Source of the DNA: Triglochin maritima
Taxonomy: Eukaryota; Streptophyta; Magnoliopsida; Alismatales; Juncaginaceae
Assembly (NCBI GenBank): GCA_963682175.1
Contig: OY821782.1
Coordinates: 32,571,741-32,635,740, forward strand
Reading direction: 5' to 3'
DNA length: 64,000 nt
The translations under genes and the position numbers were made by a program. Within the stretch, counting starts at the first letter, position 1. Each line of letters begins with the position of its first letter. Positions 22,874-35,100 of this stretch are shown here, in pieces. The notes under the pieces are model-generated. The model searched no databases, was not told the DNA's origin, and was given only the letters and a program-made list of their open reading frames with translations.

Positions 22874-24288
22874 TGTTGAACGTTTTATATTTCTACCGCA
22901 AGTGCACGACCGCGATGAAGCGGTGGCAAGTACGGGTCGTCCTCAGGGAGGTGAGCTTGCTCTTGCTTATCAGAAATCAAGTGGCAAGAATAATGGAGAA
23001 GAGAGTTGGTTACGCTACTCTACACTAAACTACGCTAAGAAGTACGAAATGCGAAACAAAGAAATAAACGATCAAATAAAAACTAAGCTAAGAACAAAAT
23101 AGAAGTGCAGGAATTTCAGGAATGGAAAACCCCTAAGGGGTGGAGTGAGTGCACACAAGCAAAGAGGTGGGTGTAGAATACATTCTTTAAGCACATGAAG
23201 GTGGTGTTTATCAAGCATAGGAAGTGTCTAAATGTTATGGCAAAACCTATCAATCTATTCACCAACTTAGTTGATTAACATTTACATATGCAAGGTGTTT
23301 ATTTCAGAACCTAAACAAGCATGAGAGGTGTCTAATCATTTTGGCAAAACTCATCAAGTTGTAAATTCTACCCTAAACAAGCAAGCATACATTCATGTTT
23401 AATCAACACATTGAAATTAAAGCATTCATCCCATTCTCTAATGCATGTATGTACATCTACTCCACCCCCAAAGGGGATGGAACTACTCACTAAACATTAC
23501 ACTAATTATTAAACTATGGAAAGAAAGCATATTAAAACTAAGCTAGAATTAAAAGACGATTAAACTAAAACATGCACAAACAATAAAAGAAGCATAAAAC
23601 AAACAATGAAAGAAACATAAAACTTTATTGATAAAATGACTCACATTAAAAGTAGCATCCTCCTACTTTAGTGTGTGCTTCAAGGCCTCACTTCTAGTAG
23701 GAAGAATAGCCACTTAAAATATGGAGTGATTACAATGGAAGGTGAAGAGTTCTATTTATAGCCATGGAAAAAGGCAAACCGGGACAATCCCCCGATGTGG
23801 GACTAAAATGATACCACAAATAGCCTAAACATCCTCTAATACATGTACTGGAGAAATTTGAGCGCATTTCGGCCAAAAGTGACCGCCAATTAGCGGTCTT
23901 GGACCGCTAATTAGCGGTCTACAGTGTCCATATCGCTCTGGAATTTCTTGTGGGCTTTTCTGGAAGGCTTTGTTGGTATTTGATGCATCTATTTTGCATG
24001 TTGGAGCTCCGACCCGAATCGAATTGGTAAAATACTCCCCATGATGGTGTGGAGTATTCTGTTTTGATCTTAGGTCCTTCTGTCTTACGATCAGGTCCGT
24101 CTCCCTTGCATCTTGGTCCCCAGATCTCACAATTCAGTCCTTTTTCCCAGCTTTTGGGTCCTTTTATGTTTCATCTCTTCAAACCTATTTATTCATGAAA
24201 ACTAAACATAAAACTCGTGACATAGCATTGTTTAGGTGAAAGATAATGGATATAAGATACAAATATGAGCATGAAATGATGTCAATCA
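22874..24288 (-). repeat. Element D left LTR (3' LTR)
   Basis: TGTTGAACG...GTCAATCA, 1415 bp, matching 30045-31460. On the minus strand TATAAATAG lies at 23752-23760. Two 18-bp palindromes occur at 23881-23898 and 23902-23919. Confidence 0.95.
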
Positions 24289-25836
24289 AATACCCCCACA
24301 CCTAACTTTTGCTAGTCCCGAGCAAAACAAAGAAAGAGAAAAGCATGCGAAAAACAAGAAATCCTAACTCACTTTCGTAGGAATCACGGTTGCACTTAGC
24401 ACATGCAACAAGCCGTTAAACCTCCCTGTTGCCAAGGAGGAGGAGTGTTGTCTCCTGAGGGTTTTCAGCGGATATACCCACAAAATCCGAACAAGATGCA
24501 TTAATCAATCTAGCTACACGACTCGTTGGACTTATTTTGTCGATCATGGGATGCGGTAATACTACGGGTCGACTCTATATATGTAATCGGTCCACACACC
24601 TAGCCTAATGAGTTATTCATGAGGGTTAGTCAAGGACTTAAGTGAAAGACATGGGCAACCTTAACTTCTGAATGTGATACAATGTGTAAAGTCCATTTTG
24701 GTTCTTATTTGACTCTTTTTTTCTTCTTTTTCTTTGGAGCATTTTATTGGTTGGTGTTTGATTCTCCCAGGGTCAGGTTTCGTGCATCATTGCCTATGAG
24801 GACTTATACTATCACGTACACCTTCCCCCAAATCTCCACATAGGGTGATCCCTACCACCCGTGTAACGGGAGTTCGGTCGGCGCATCCCAAGTCAGATGA
24901 CTCGAAAGCACCAGGCACAAAGTCCCCTCAGACCTAATTTCCCGAGTGATAGGAGCCGTGCGAGAAGAGAGAACACCACTTATTTATCTATATGGGAACC
25001 AAAACCCCTACACTTAAGTTTCACAAAAAAGAGATTAAGGGCCCTCGACTACGACAAACTTCCTTATACTCACAAACACGAATTATTTGACTCACTAGGT
25101 TCAGGGTGAACTTCTTTAAATGTTTGAGTACTGAAACCCTATGATTACACGCCCCCCGAGGGAAAACCGGGGTGCATCCTAACGACTCGACAAGACCTAA
25201 AGCCAATAAACTAGAAATCCTAATGCATCAAGTTCAAGACAATTTTGGGAGCTTTCTTTTTACTTTGCCTCTCAACGGTTTTGCACATGCTAAACACACG
25301 CAAAACCCACAAAAGCATTTTCTTTCACAAACACATGAAGATTTTGAAAGAAATGTGAAAATTTTAAAGCACTCGGCAAGCAAAAGAAGACAAGTCACCC
25401 AAGGATCATGGCAAGCAGATATATCAATGTTAAATGCGGCACACTAACATGACCCTAGCAGTACAAACAAAAGAAAATAAAACCAAAGGAAAAAGACTCG
25501 ACTCTGTACACACGTAAAACACCCCCCCACACCTACTTCATGCATTGTCCTCAATGAATGTGAACAAGATACTACATGTAGATATGCATGAAAAAGGAAA
25601 GATCTCACCAACATGAAGTACAAAGGGACGTTCAGGGTCATGTTGATGAACACAAACCCAAATTCCTTCAAAACCTGTGAGAATCTGAAGAAGGGAGATA
25701 AATACGTGAAGAGATTGGGCCCAAGTACACAAGGGTTGGGGCCCACAACAATCGATGCTCACTGAAGGAGTCTTTTATTACACACTTTTTTTTACAAGAT
25801 ATACACATCAACCAAGATATTCTCATAATTATTTGG
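24289..25836 (-). other. Element D 3' non-coding region and polypurine tract
   Basis: On the minus strand AGGTGTGGGGGTATT (24289-24303) directly before the LTR is the polypurine tract. The rest has only short frames. Parts of it recur at 32113-32640, 34955-35730, 36633-36869 and 55012-56480, and, in plus orientation, at 48501-48985, so it is conserved across the family. Confidence 0.8.
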
Positions 25837-27960
25837 TCAAGGAACATCAAATGAGAACATCATGTTTTGAGGACCAGACACTTGCCGAGATGGGCAAACT
25901 CCACTGGTACTCTGAGGTGTCATGCGGGGTGAAAGGTCAAAGCTGAAAGGCTCGAACCCCTCATGATATTGGTTGGGTGTGGGCAACAAAGAATGAAGTT
26001 GTGTTGCCTCACTAGGGTTTAATTGCTCATCGAAGAAAACCCTCCAACCAATAGGCGGGTGCATCGGAATGAGTTCCTCAGGCTCATTCGATGGATGCAG
26101 CAGACTTGCATCACTAAGAATGAGGCTTCTCCCCAAGTCATCCAACAAGGACCTCCCACCATCGTTTAGATCATCAAGCATAAGCTCGGTCATAGGTGGG
26201 TCCTTGTTGGAGTCAATATGAAGCTCAATTGGCTCAATGGCCATGGGACATGAGGTAGAGACACCTTCTGGTATAGGCATATGATGAGGTGTCTCACTCT
26301 CACTAGTACTCTCAACTGAATCATGCAACGAACACTCCCTTTGGACATTCATGTTCGAGGCCAGCTCACTCTGTTGCATTGCGAAGACAGGCAATGAGTT
26401 TTCGCTGGGCCCACGAACATTCTCAACGGGTTTCATTGGGGTTAGGGGTGTTCGTTGATTTTGTGGTGCTTTCTCCAGTTGGCGGATGAGATTTAGATTT
26501 AAAGGTTCATCCATGGGTTCCTGTTGCTTACCAGAGTTGAACACATGAAACTCGGCACTCATGTTACCGAATGAGAGCTTCATGAGACCATTTCTACAAT
26601 TAATCAAGGCATTGGAGGTTGCCAGAAATGGTCTACCCAAAATCAAAGGTATTTGAGAGTGGGTGTTCGCAATAGGATTGGTATCGAGGACAACAAAATC
26701 GACTGGAAATATAAAATCTCCAACTTTGATAAGCACGTCCTCGATAATCCCCATGGGAATACGAATGGATCTATCGGCCAGTTGGAGGGTGATCTTAGTT
26801 GGTTTCAATTCTCCCAAGTTCAACTGTTGATAAACAGAGAATGGGAGGAGGTTGACCGCTGATCCTAAATCAAGCAAAACATTGCTCAATCTAGTGTCCC
26901 CTATCGTACACTGAATAGTAGGACACCCAGGGTCCTTGTATTTTGTGTAGGTAGGATTTGACAAAAGTGAGCTGATATTTGCAGCCAAGAATGCTTTCTT
27001 AGGAACATTGGTCTTCCTCTTGGTTGTGCAGAGATCCTTCAACACTTTGGCATATTGAGGTATTTGTTGGATGACATCCAACAAGGGGATGTTAACTTTT
27101 ACTTGCTTAAACACCTCTAATATCTTGTCCATGTTGTCACTCTGTTTTTTGTTTAACCTACTTGGATAGGGAGCTTTTGGCAGGTAGGTTTTCTGCTGTG
27201 CCTGAGAAGAAAGCTTTGGTGTATTACCCTCACCCTCAGCTTCTTCTTCACCACCATTCCCACTGAGGGGCTGCATAGATGGTGGTGGGTGCGGCAAGGA
27301 AATGTGATTGTCAACCTGTTTTCCATTCCTTAAGGTCACAATGGAATTGACATGGTGAACAGGTTCCTCCACATGGTTCACTTGCCTCCCCCGAGGTACC
27401 ACATTCTCATTTTGCATTTGTTGTTGTTGGTACATGCGGGGGTTAGCCTCAGGCTGGCTAGGAAAAGACCCTATCTCTCTTTCATGTACAGACTGAGCCA
27501 ATTGGCCCATCTGAAGCTCTAGAGATTTGATGGTCTGCTGATTTGAAGTGAGAACTTGACTCGTGGTTGACATAAAATTTTTCATTGAGTTTTCAAGTCC
27601 ACGAGTCAAGGTCTCAAGCGAATTGAATCGGGTTTCCATATTATTGGAATTTGGGAAACCCGATTGATTGGTGGTTTGCGCTTGGGGTGGCTGATAGGAA
27701 TGCGCATGCATGGGAGGTTGGTGTGATTGGTAAGGTGGTCTCGAGGAGTTTGGAGGACGACCTGGGGTATTAGTTTGGTTCCATGAAAAATTGGGGTGGT
27801 TCCTCCATCCAGGATTATAAGATGATGAGTATGGGTCATTCCTGGCTCTATCATAGACGGCGTTGACACGCTCCATCTCAGGAGGAATGGACTCACAATC
27901 ACTTTCTACATGACCTATCCTACCACATGAATGACAAGGAACTGGACCAGATGTAGACAT
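25837..27960 (-). CDS. Element D gag C-terminus, protease and RT-like tail
   Basis: 707 codons from ATG at 27960. A CCHC zinc knuckle occupies residues 9-22 (CHSCGRIGHVESDC). A P/Q-rich linker and a helical QTIKSLELQMGQLAQSV stretch follow. The retropepsin-like domain has LLDLGSAVNLLP near residue 363 and ILGRPFLATSNAL behind it; DLG replaces D[ST]G, as is common in Athila proteins. After SNKDPP (about residue 590) it leaves the pattern of C and B and ends in about 100 residues with GWRVFFDEQLN and AT..LH, which look like a worn RT fingers segment. The frame upstream is continuous with gag except for a TAA at 27982-27984. Confidence 0.85.
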   Translation of the reverse strand: MSTSGPVPCHSCGRIGHVESDCESIPPEMERVNAVYDRARNDPYSSSYNPGWRNHPNFSWNQTNTPGRPPNSSRPPYQSHQPPMHAHSYQPPQAQTTNQSGFPNSNNMETRFNSLETLTRGLENSMKNFMSTTSQVLTSNQQTIKSLELQMGQLAQSVHEREIGSFPSQPEANPRMYQQQQMQNENVVPRGRQVNHVEEPVHHVNSIVTLRNGKQVDNHISLPHPPPSMQPLSGNGGEEEAEGEGNTPKLSSQAQQKTYLPKAPYPSRLNKKQSDNMDKILEVFKQVKVNIPLLDVIQQIPQYAKVLKDLCTTKRKTNVPKKAFLAANISSLLSNPTYTKYKDPGCPTIQCTIGDTRLSNVLLDLGSAVNLLPFSVYQQLNLGELKPTKITLQLADRSIRIPMGIIEDVLIKVGDFIFPVDFVVLDTNPIANTHSQIPLILGRPFLATSNALINCRNGLMKLSFGNMSAEFHVFNSGKQQEPMDEPLNLNLIRQLEKAPQNQRTPLTPMKPVENVRGPSENSLPVFAMQQSELASNMNVQRECSLHDSVESTSESETPHHMPIPEGVSTSCPMAIEPIELHIDSNKDPPMTELMLDDLNDGGRSLLDDLGRSLILSDASLLHPSNEPEELIPMHPPIGWRVFFDEQLNPSEATQLHSLLPTPNQYHEGFEPFSFDLSPRMTPQSTSGVCPSRQVSGPQNMMFSFDVP

Positions 27961-27981
27961 GTGAGGTGCACTTTGTTGGTT

Positions 27982-28944
27982 TTATAGCTCAATCGAGTCC
28001 ATACGGCGCATTAAGGCCGCCATGCGTGCCTCGGTGGCCGTAGTGGTATCGATAGCAAATGCGGTACCCGATCTAGTCGAGTTTGCATTCGCGATCCTCG
28101 CTCCTATACTAGATGATGCAGGTGGTTCCCTCACACTCTCCCATTGCATGGTTTTCTCAGCGAGGTCTTCTAGGAAGGCCCATGCCTTCCTTTCATCCTT
28201 TCCCAAGAACTCTCCTTGACACATGGACTCAAGGAGCGTTCTGGACGGGATGTGAAGACCCTCATACACAATCTGACAAAGACGCCACAGCTCAATGCCA
28301 TGGTGAGGGCACGAGGATAGTAGCTCTTTGAACCTCTCAAGATATGCATGAAATGGTTCGGTCTCATGTTGATAGAACGAATTGATTTCGTTCCTCAATT
28401 TTTGAGTCCGATGATTAGGAAAGTACTTTTTGAGGAATGCAGATTGAAACTCATCCCAAGTCCTAAAGGAATTCGCCTGGTTGCTGTACAACCACTTCTT
28501 GGCGTCATCCTTTAGTGCGAAAGGAACGAGCCTAAGATGGATGGAGTCTGTGCTAAGTTGTTGCAGCTTGAACATAGCACAGACCTCCTCAAATTCCCTG
28601 AGAAAGATATAGGGGTCACCTTTCCCAGTGAAATGAGGGAGCATGGAAATGAATTGAGGTTTAACCTCAAAATGGTTCCCATTAGCCTCTGGTAATACGA
28701 TGCATGAGGGTAGAGCTGTACGGCTCGGGTAGCATCGATCACGAAGAGGTATGGGAACGACAACTGGAAGCACTGGTGGAGCAGGTGGGTCCAGCAAGTG
28801 CTCCTCCTCACGGAAATTAGCAGCCATTGGACCCGAACTACGTGCGACACGAGAGGAGGGAGGTGTCGAGAAATCGATGACCGAAGCCGGATTGACAACG
28901 TTCCTCGTCAAACGACCACTCTCGTCTCGTGTCCACGAAAGCAT
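27982..28944 (-). CDS. Element D gag, capsid part
   Basis: The likely start is ATG at 28944 (MLSWTRDESGRLT); the open frame extends 27 codons further upstream without an ATG. The Gag core covers roughly residues 80-250: PSCIVLPEANGN, LPHFTGKGDPYIFLREFEEV, FALKDDAKKWLY, FLKKYFPNHRTQKL, CPHHGIELWRLCQIVYEG. It ends at a TAA (27982-27984), and 21 bp later the same frame goes on with the zinc knuckle segment. Either the stop is a single late mutation, or it is read through. It forms the particle that packages element RNA. Confidence 0.87.
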   Translation of the reverse strand: MLSWTRDESGRLTRNVVNPASVIDFSTPPSSRVARSSGPMAANFREEEHLLDPPAPPVLPVVVPIPLRDRCYPSRTALPSCIVLPEANGNHFEVKPQFISMLPHFTGKGDPYIFLREFEEVCAMFKLQQLSTDSIHLRLVPFALKDDAKKWLYSNQANSFRTWDEFQSAFLKKYFPNHRTQKLRNEINSFYQHETEPFHAYLERFKELLSSCPHHGIELWRLCQIVYEGLHIPSRTLLESMCQGEFLGKDERKAWAFLEDLAEKTMQWESVREPPASSSIGARIANANSTRSGTAFAIDTTTATEARMAALMRRMDSIEL

Positions 28945-30020
28945 GCACAAAGGTGCACACACACCAAAACTTTTTTTTTTTTTGAAAAACAAAGAATGTA
29001 CGTAGAAGAGAAGACGAGGGAACACAGGAGAGAAATAATGACTCAGGAGAGAAGGGAAGAAGTCCTTATGCTACGGCGGATGGGTACAGGTAGAAGCACA
29101 CAAGCAAACAAGGCTCAAGCAATCCTAAGGTCGCTATAGGTCCTTACAGCTAGACGACGCCTAACTGCGAGGTCACACGGCCTCAACACGCCTCACCTCC
29201 CTACAACGAGGACCACAAAGCCCAGCAAGTGAGCCAAGATACGGGGATCTCGTCTCTCCTACTATCGACAAAGTGGGCAACGCCGATCAGGTCATGACGG
29301 TCGGGACCGGATCACTCTCCTAATGCGCCCAAAATCCTTAGGGCCAATGTCTACTTCATTTTAAAATTAGGCTCTTGATTAGTGTGGTTTTTGGGGCGAA
29401 GGAAAGGGTGATGAAATCCCCCACCTTATCTTTTATGGGACAGCCCCTCCTTAGTAGCATTTTGGAGTCCTAATCTAGCAATCAACTCTCCAAACAAAAC
29501 GCTCAACTCACACTTGTTGCAATGCACTTCCTACTAACTAATGCATGTTCATACGAAATGCATGAATGAGAGTAGAAGGTGCGTACCTCACGCCAGCTCT
29601 CAGCAACAGAAAATAAAGCTAAGATAAAAGACAATCTAAATGCCTAAGTCACATACATGATGCATGGCCTAAACAAAAAGAATGACTAATCTTTTGCTTT
29701 GAGTTTTTAGGGTCCAAGTTGCTTAAAGGAGGTTGATTATGGATCTGGGAACAAACTATAAGTCAAAACATGCCAAATTAAATCCCAGATCACTACATCA
29801 ATTATGAAAACCAACCAAAGAAATAAGAGACAAAAACGAGCTTACCAGACCGTCAATTGGCGGTCTCAGGCCGCTGATTGGCGGTCTTAAATGCTCAGAT
29901 TCACTCCAAACTTCTCCAGGCGTTCCTTCTGATGACTCCAAGTCTCCTGAAACAAGGAAAAACTACAACACACAAATTAAATCCACTCGAATCGTCCAAA
30001 CAAGAGTCTGGACTGGCACC
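28945..30020 (-). other. Element D leader
   Basis: Leader between primer site and gag. It carries the palindrome pair at 29848-29865 and 29869-29886, about 135 nt downstream of the primer site. No coding frame is supported. Confidence 0.75.
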
Positions 30021-30038
30021 TCCCCGGCAACGGCGCCA
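30021..30038 (-). other. tRNA-Asp primer site of element D
   Basis: The plus strand reads TCCCCGGCAACGGCGCCA, equal to the 3' end of plant tRNA-Asp(GUC) including CCA. On the minus strand it is 6 bp inside the 5' LTR. It is the PBS of a minus-strand element and not a tRNA gene. Confidence 0.93.
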
Positions 30039-30044
30039 AAAACT

Positions 30045-31460
30045 TGTTGAACGTTTTATATTTCTACCGCAAGTGCACGGCCGCGATGAAGCGGTGGCAA
30101 GTACGGGTCGTCCTCAGGGAGGTGAGCTTGCTCTTGCTTATCAGAAATCAAGTGGCAAGAATAATGGAGAAGAGAGTTGGTTACGCTACTCTACACTAAA
30201 CTACGCTAAGAAGTACGAAATGCGAAACAAAGAAATAAACGATCAAATAAAAACTAAGCTAAGAACAAAATAGAAGTGCTGGAATTTCAGGAATTGAAAA
30301 CCCCTAAGGGGTGGAGTGAGTGCACACAAGCAAAGTGGTGGGTGTAGAATACATTCTTTAAGCACATGAAGGTGGTGTTTATCAAGCATAGGAAGTGTCT
30401 AAATGTTATGGCAAAACCTATCAATCTATTCACCAACTTAGTTGATTAACATTTACATATGCAAGGTGTTTATTTCAGAACCTAAACAAGCATGAGAGGT
30501 GTCTAATCATTTTGGCAAAACTCATCAAGTTGTAAATTCTATCCTAAACAAGCAAGCATACATTCATGTTTAATCAACACATTGAAATTAAAGCATTCAT
30601 CTCATTCTCTAATGCATGTATGTACATCTACTCCACCGCCCAAAGGGGATGGAACTACTCACTAAACATTACACTAATTATTAAACTATGGAAAGAAAGC
30701 ATATTAAAACTAAGCTAGAATTAAAAGACGATTAAACTAAAACATGCACAAACAATAAAAGAAGCATAAAACAAACAATGAAAGAAACATAAAACTTTAT
30801 TGATAAAATGACTCACATTAAAAGTAGCATCCTCCTACTTTAGTGTGTGCTTCAAGGCCTCACTTCTAGTAGGAAGAATAGCCACTTAAAATATGGAGTG
30901 ATTACAATGGAAGGTGAAGAGTTCTATTTATAGCCATGGAAAAAGGCAAACCGGGACAATCCCCCGATGTGGGACTAAAAAGATACCACAAATAGCCTAA
31001 ACATCCTCTAATACATGTACTGGAGAAATTTGAGCGCATTTGGGCCAAAAGTGACCGCCAATTAGCGGTCTTGGACCGCTAATTAGCGGTCTACAGTGTC
31101 CAGCTCGCTCTGGAATTTCTTGTGGGCTTTTCTGGAAGGCTTTGTTGGTATTTGATGCATCTATTTTGCATGTTGGAGCTCCGACCCGAATCGAATTGGT
31201 AAAATACTCCCCATGATGGTGTGGAGTATTCTGTTTTGCTCTTAGGTCCTTCTGTCTTACGATCAGGTCCTTCTCCCTTGCATCTTGGTCCCCAGATCTC
31301 ACAATTCAGTCCTTTTTCCCAGCTTTTGGGTCCTTTTATGCTTCATCTCTTCAAACCTATTTATTCCTGAAAACTAAACATAAAACTCGTGACATAGCAT
31401 TGTTTAGGTGAAAGATAATGGATATAAGATACAAATATGAGCATGAAATGATGTCAATCA
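30045..31460 (-). repeat. Element D right LTR (5' LTR)
   Basis: 1416 bp, near-identical to 22874-24288, with palindromes at 31053-31070 and 31074-31091. As the 5' LTR it holds the active promoter. Confidence 0.95.
30924..30932 (-). promoter_or_regulatory. TATA box of element D
   Basis: TATAAATAG on the minus strand within GGCTATAAATAGAAC. It is present in both D LTRs and in the F, C and D2 LTRs with small changes. Confidence 0.65.
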
Positions 31461-32112
31461 TGTGATTACACTACACTAAACTAAGGATGAACAAACAATA
31501 AAAACTAAACCCCATAAGGGGTAGAGAAAGAATGTGAATTCAAAAATATGTGTAGGTGTGTGTATTCAATTGTGCTTGTCACAATATGTAGTACATGAAA
31601 ACCATAAAACTAGATCCAACTTTGGCTCTACATGAAATAAGATAACATATTATCATTAAAACATACAAGACAATAATTAGAATGAAGCTAAATGAACTCA
31701 TGCATAATGAGCAAACCCCACTATGTCTCCACATGAAATAAGATTTACACAATCATTAAAACATACAAGACATTAATTAAGGTTAGGGCAACAAGAGTAC
31801 ATGCAACCACAAGTCATGTTTCTTTTATCAACTCCATCCTTATCCCCACCTTAACATTCCCCACAAAATAGGCCCACTAATCTAAGCATGAGCTAAGCTT
31901 CATTCAAGAGCATTAGCACATCAAAGATAAGAGTGAATTCTCATTAGATGGTTATAGAAATCATGTAAGGCTCAAAGGATTAAGATAACACTACACACAC
32001 CTAATACATCACATAATCACATCACACTCTTCTACACCACCCAAATGGGGATGAACTACTCACTAATCATTAATCTAACAATCATATAATGAAAGGAAGA
32101 CATTCTAATCAT
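31461..32112 (-). repeat. Element C 3' LTR, second piece
   Basis: Continues 22741-22873 after element D and matches 43678-44330 of the other C LTR. It stops abruptly near 32112 where D-like sequence begins. Confidence 0.88.
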
Positions 32113-35100
32113 TACTTTGCCTCTCAACGGTTTTGCACATGCTAAACACTCGCAAAACCTACAAAAACATTTTCTTTCGCAAGCACATGAAGATTTTGAA
32201 AGAAATGTGAAAATTTCAAAGCACTAGGCAAGCAAAAGAAGACAAGTCACCCAAGGATCATGGCAAGCAGATATATCGATATTAAATGCGGCACACTAAC
32301 ATGACCCTAACAATGCACACAAAAAAAACAAAAATCAAAAGAAAAGACTCGACTATGTACACACGTAAAACACCCCCCACACCTACTTCATGCATTGTCC
32401 TCAATGAATGTGAACAAGATACTACATGGATATATGCATGAAAAAGGAAAGATCTCACCAACATGAAGTACAAAGGGACGTTCAGGGTCATGTTGATGGA
32501 CACAAACCCAAATTCCCGCAAAACCTGTGAGAAGCTGAAGAAGGGAGATAAATACGTGAACAAATTGGGCCCAAGTACACAAGGGTTGGGGCCCACAACA
32601 ATCGATGCTCACTGAAGGAGTCTTTTATTACTCTTTTTTTTAACAAAGAATGTTCATAGAGGAGAAGACGGGGGAACACAGGAGAGAAAGAATGACTCAG
32701 GAGAGAAGGAAAGAAGTCATTATGCTACGGCGGATGGGTACAGGTAGAAGCACACAAGCAAACAAGGCTCAAGCAATCCTAAGGTCGCTATAGGTCCTTA
32801 CAGCTAGACGACGTCTAACTGCGAGGTCACACGGCCCCTCAACACGCCTCACCTCCCTACGACGAGGACCACAAAGCCCAGCAAGTGAGCTAAGATCCGG
32901 GGATCTCGTCTCTCCTACTATCGACAAAGTGGGCAACGCCGATCAGGTCATGACGGTCGGGACCTGATCACTCTCCTAATGCGCCCGAAATCCTTGGGGC
33001 CAATGTCTACTTGATTTTAAAATTAGGCTCTTGATTAGTGTGGTTTGTGGGGCGAAGGAAAGGGTGATGAAATCCCCCACCTTATCTTTTACGGGACAAC
33101 CCCTCCTTAGTAGCATTTTGGAGTCTAAATCTAGCAATCAACTCTCCAAACAAACGCTCAACTCACACTTGTTTCAATGCACTTCCTACTAACTAATGCA
33201 TGTTCATACGAAATGCATGAATGAGAGTAGAAGGTGCGTACCTCACGCTAGCACTCAGCAACTGAAAAAAATAAAGCTAAAATGAAAGACAATCTATATG
33301 CCTAAGTCACATACATGATGCATGACCTAAACAAAAAGAATGCCTAATCTTTTGCTTTGAGTTTTAGGGTCCAAGTTGCTTCAAGGAGGTTTGATTATGG
33401 ATCTGGGAACAAACTATAAGTCAAAACATGCCAAATCAAGTCCCAGATCACTACATCAATAATGTAAACACGCCACAGAAATAAGAGAGTAAAATGAGCT
33501 CACCAGACCGCCAATTGGCGGTCTCAGGCCGCTGATTGGCGGTCTGAAGTGCCCAGAATGCCTCCAAATTTCTCCAGGTGTTCCTTCTGGCGACTCCAAG
33601 TGCTCGGCCGCGATGAAGCGGTGGCAAGTACGGGACGTCCTCAGGGAGGTGAGCAGCCTCTTGTTTATCAGAAATCAAGTGGCAAAAATTGGGGGACAAA
33701 GATTGATTATGCTACTCTACACTAAACTACGCTAAGAAGTATGAAATGCGAACGAAAGAAACAAACAATGAAATAACAACTAAGCTAAGAACAAAAGAAG
33801 AATGCTGGAATACAGATATGGGAAAACCCCTAAGGGGTGGAGTGAGTGCACACAAGCAAAGAGGTGGGTGTTGAACACATTCTTTAAGCACAAATAAAGG
33901 TGGTGTTATCATGCATAGGAAGTGTGTAAATGTTGTGGCAAAACCTATCAATCTATTCACCAACATAGTTGATTAACATTTACATACGCAAGATGTTTAT
34001 TTCAGAACCTAAACAAGCATGAGAGGTGTCTAATCATTTTGGCAAAACTCATCAAGTTAGAAATTCTATCCTAAACAAGCAAGCATACATTCATGTTTTA
34101 TAACCACATTGGATTAAAGCATTCAATCCATTCTCATTTGCATGTATGTACATTTACTCCACACCCCAAAGGGATTGGAACAACTCACTAAACATTACAC
34201 TAATTTTTAAACTAAACAAAGAAAGCATATTAACTAAGCTAATAAAACTAATGAAATGAGATTAAGCAAAGCAAAACAAGAAACATAAAACAAACAACAT
34301 AATAAAGAAAAGTTGTATTAAAATGACTCACATTAAAAGTAGCATCCTCCTACTTTAGTGTGTGCTTCAAGGCCTCACTTCTAGTAGGAAGAATAGCCAC
34401 TTAAAATATGGAGTCATTACAATGGAAGGTGAAGAGTTCTATTTATAGCTAGAGAAAAAGCTAATCCGGGCCAATCCCCCGATGTGGGACTAAACCAATA
34501 CCAAAAATAAGCTAAACAAACATTAATACAAGTCCAGGAGAAATCTTGGCGGATCTGGGCTGATCCAGACCGCCAATTGGCGGTCTAAAAAGTCCAGATC
34601 AAGTTGAATCTTGTTCTGGGCTTTGCTTGGTGTATTTGGTGGTCTTGGATGCATCTACTTCGTTTATTGGAGCTCCGACCCGAATCGAATTGGTAAACTA
34701 CTCCCCATGATGGTGTGAAGTATTTTGTTTTGCTCTTAGGTCATTCTGTCTTACATTCAGGTCATTCTCCCTTGCATCTCGGTCCCTAGATCTCACAATT
34801 CAGTCCTTTTTCCCAGCTTTTGGGTTCTTTTATGCTTCAGCTCTTCAAACCTATTTATTCCTGAAAACTAAACATAAAACTCGTAACATAGCATTGTTTA
34901 GGTGAAAGATAATGGATATAAGATACAAATATAAGCATGAAATGATGTCAATCACTTATTGCCTCACAACAAGAGTTTAAGGGTCTTCGACCACAACAAA
35001 CTTCCTTATATTAACATAGACAAATTATTGACTCACTAGGTTCAAGGTGGACTTCTTTATTTGTTTGAGTACTGAAACCCTACGATTACTCGCGCCAGGG

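Larger units (their letters stand above)
22874..31460 (-). mobile_element. Element D: young non-autonomous Athila derivative (gag-protease only)
   Basis: 8.6 kb, with LTRs of 1415 and 1416 bp that differ at roughly 15 positions, an exact tRNA-Asp primer site, and a 5-bp target duplication. The internal region holds one long reading frame with gag and protease and a single stop. No RT palm, RNase H or integrase exists anywhere between the LTRs, and about 1.5 kb of non-coding sequence lies between the gene and the 3' LTR. It must have used enzymes from an autonomous relative. It is among the youngest insertions in the window. Confidence 0.92.

Noticed and set aside
25444..25850. 100-codon minus-strand frame in the D 3' non-coding region, with relatives at 32282 and 35366
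   Set aside because: The frame is kept only because the copies are recent; it shifts and breaks between copies and has no recognised domain.
30018..30040. tRNA-Asp 3' end sequence with CCA
   Set aside because: Only the last 18 bases are present, with genomic CCA and no cloverleaf; it is the inverse primer site of element D.
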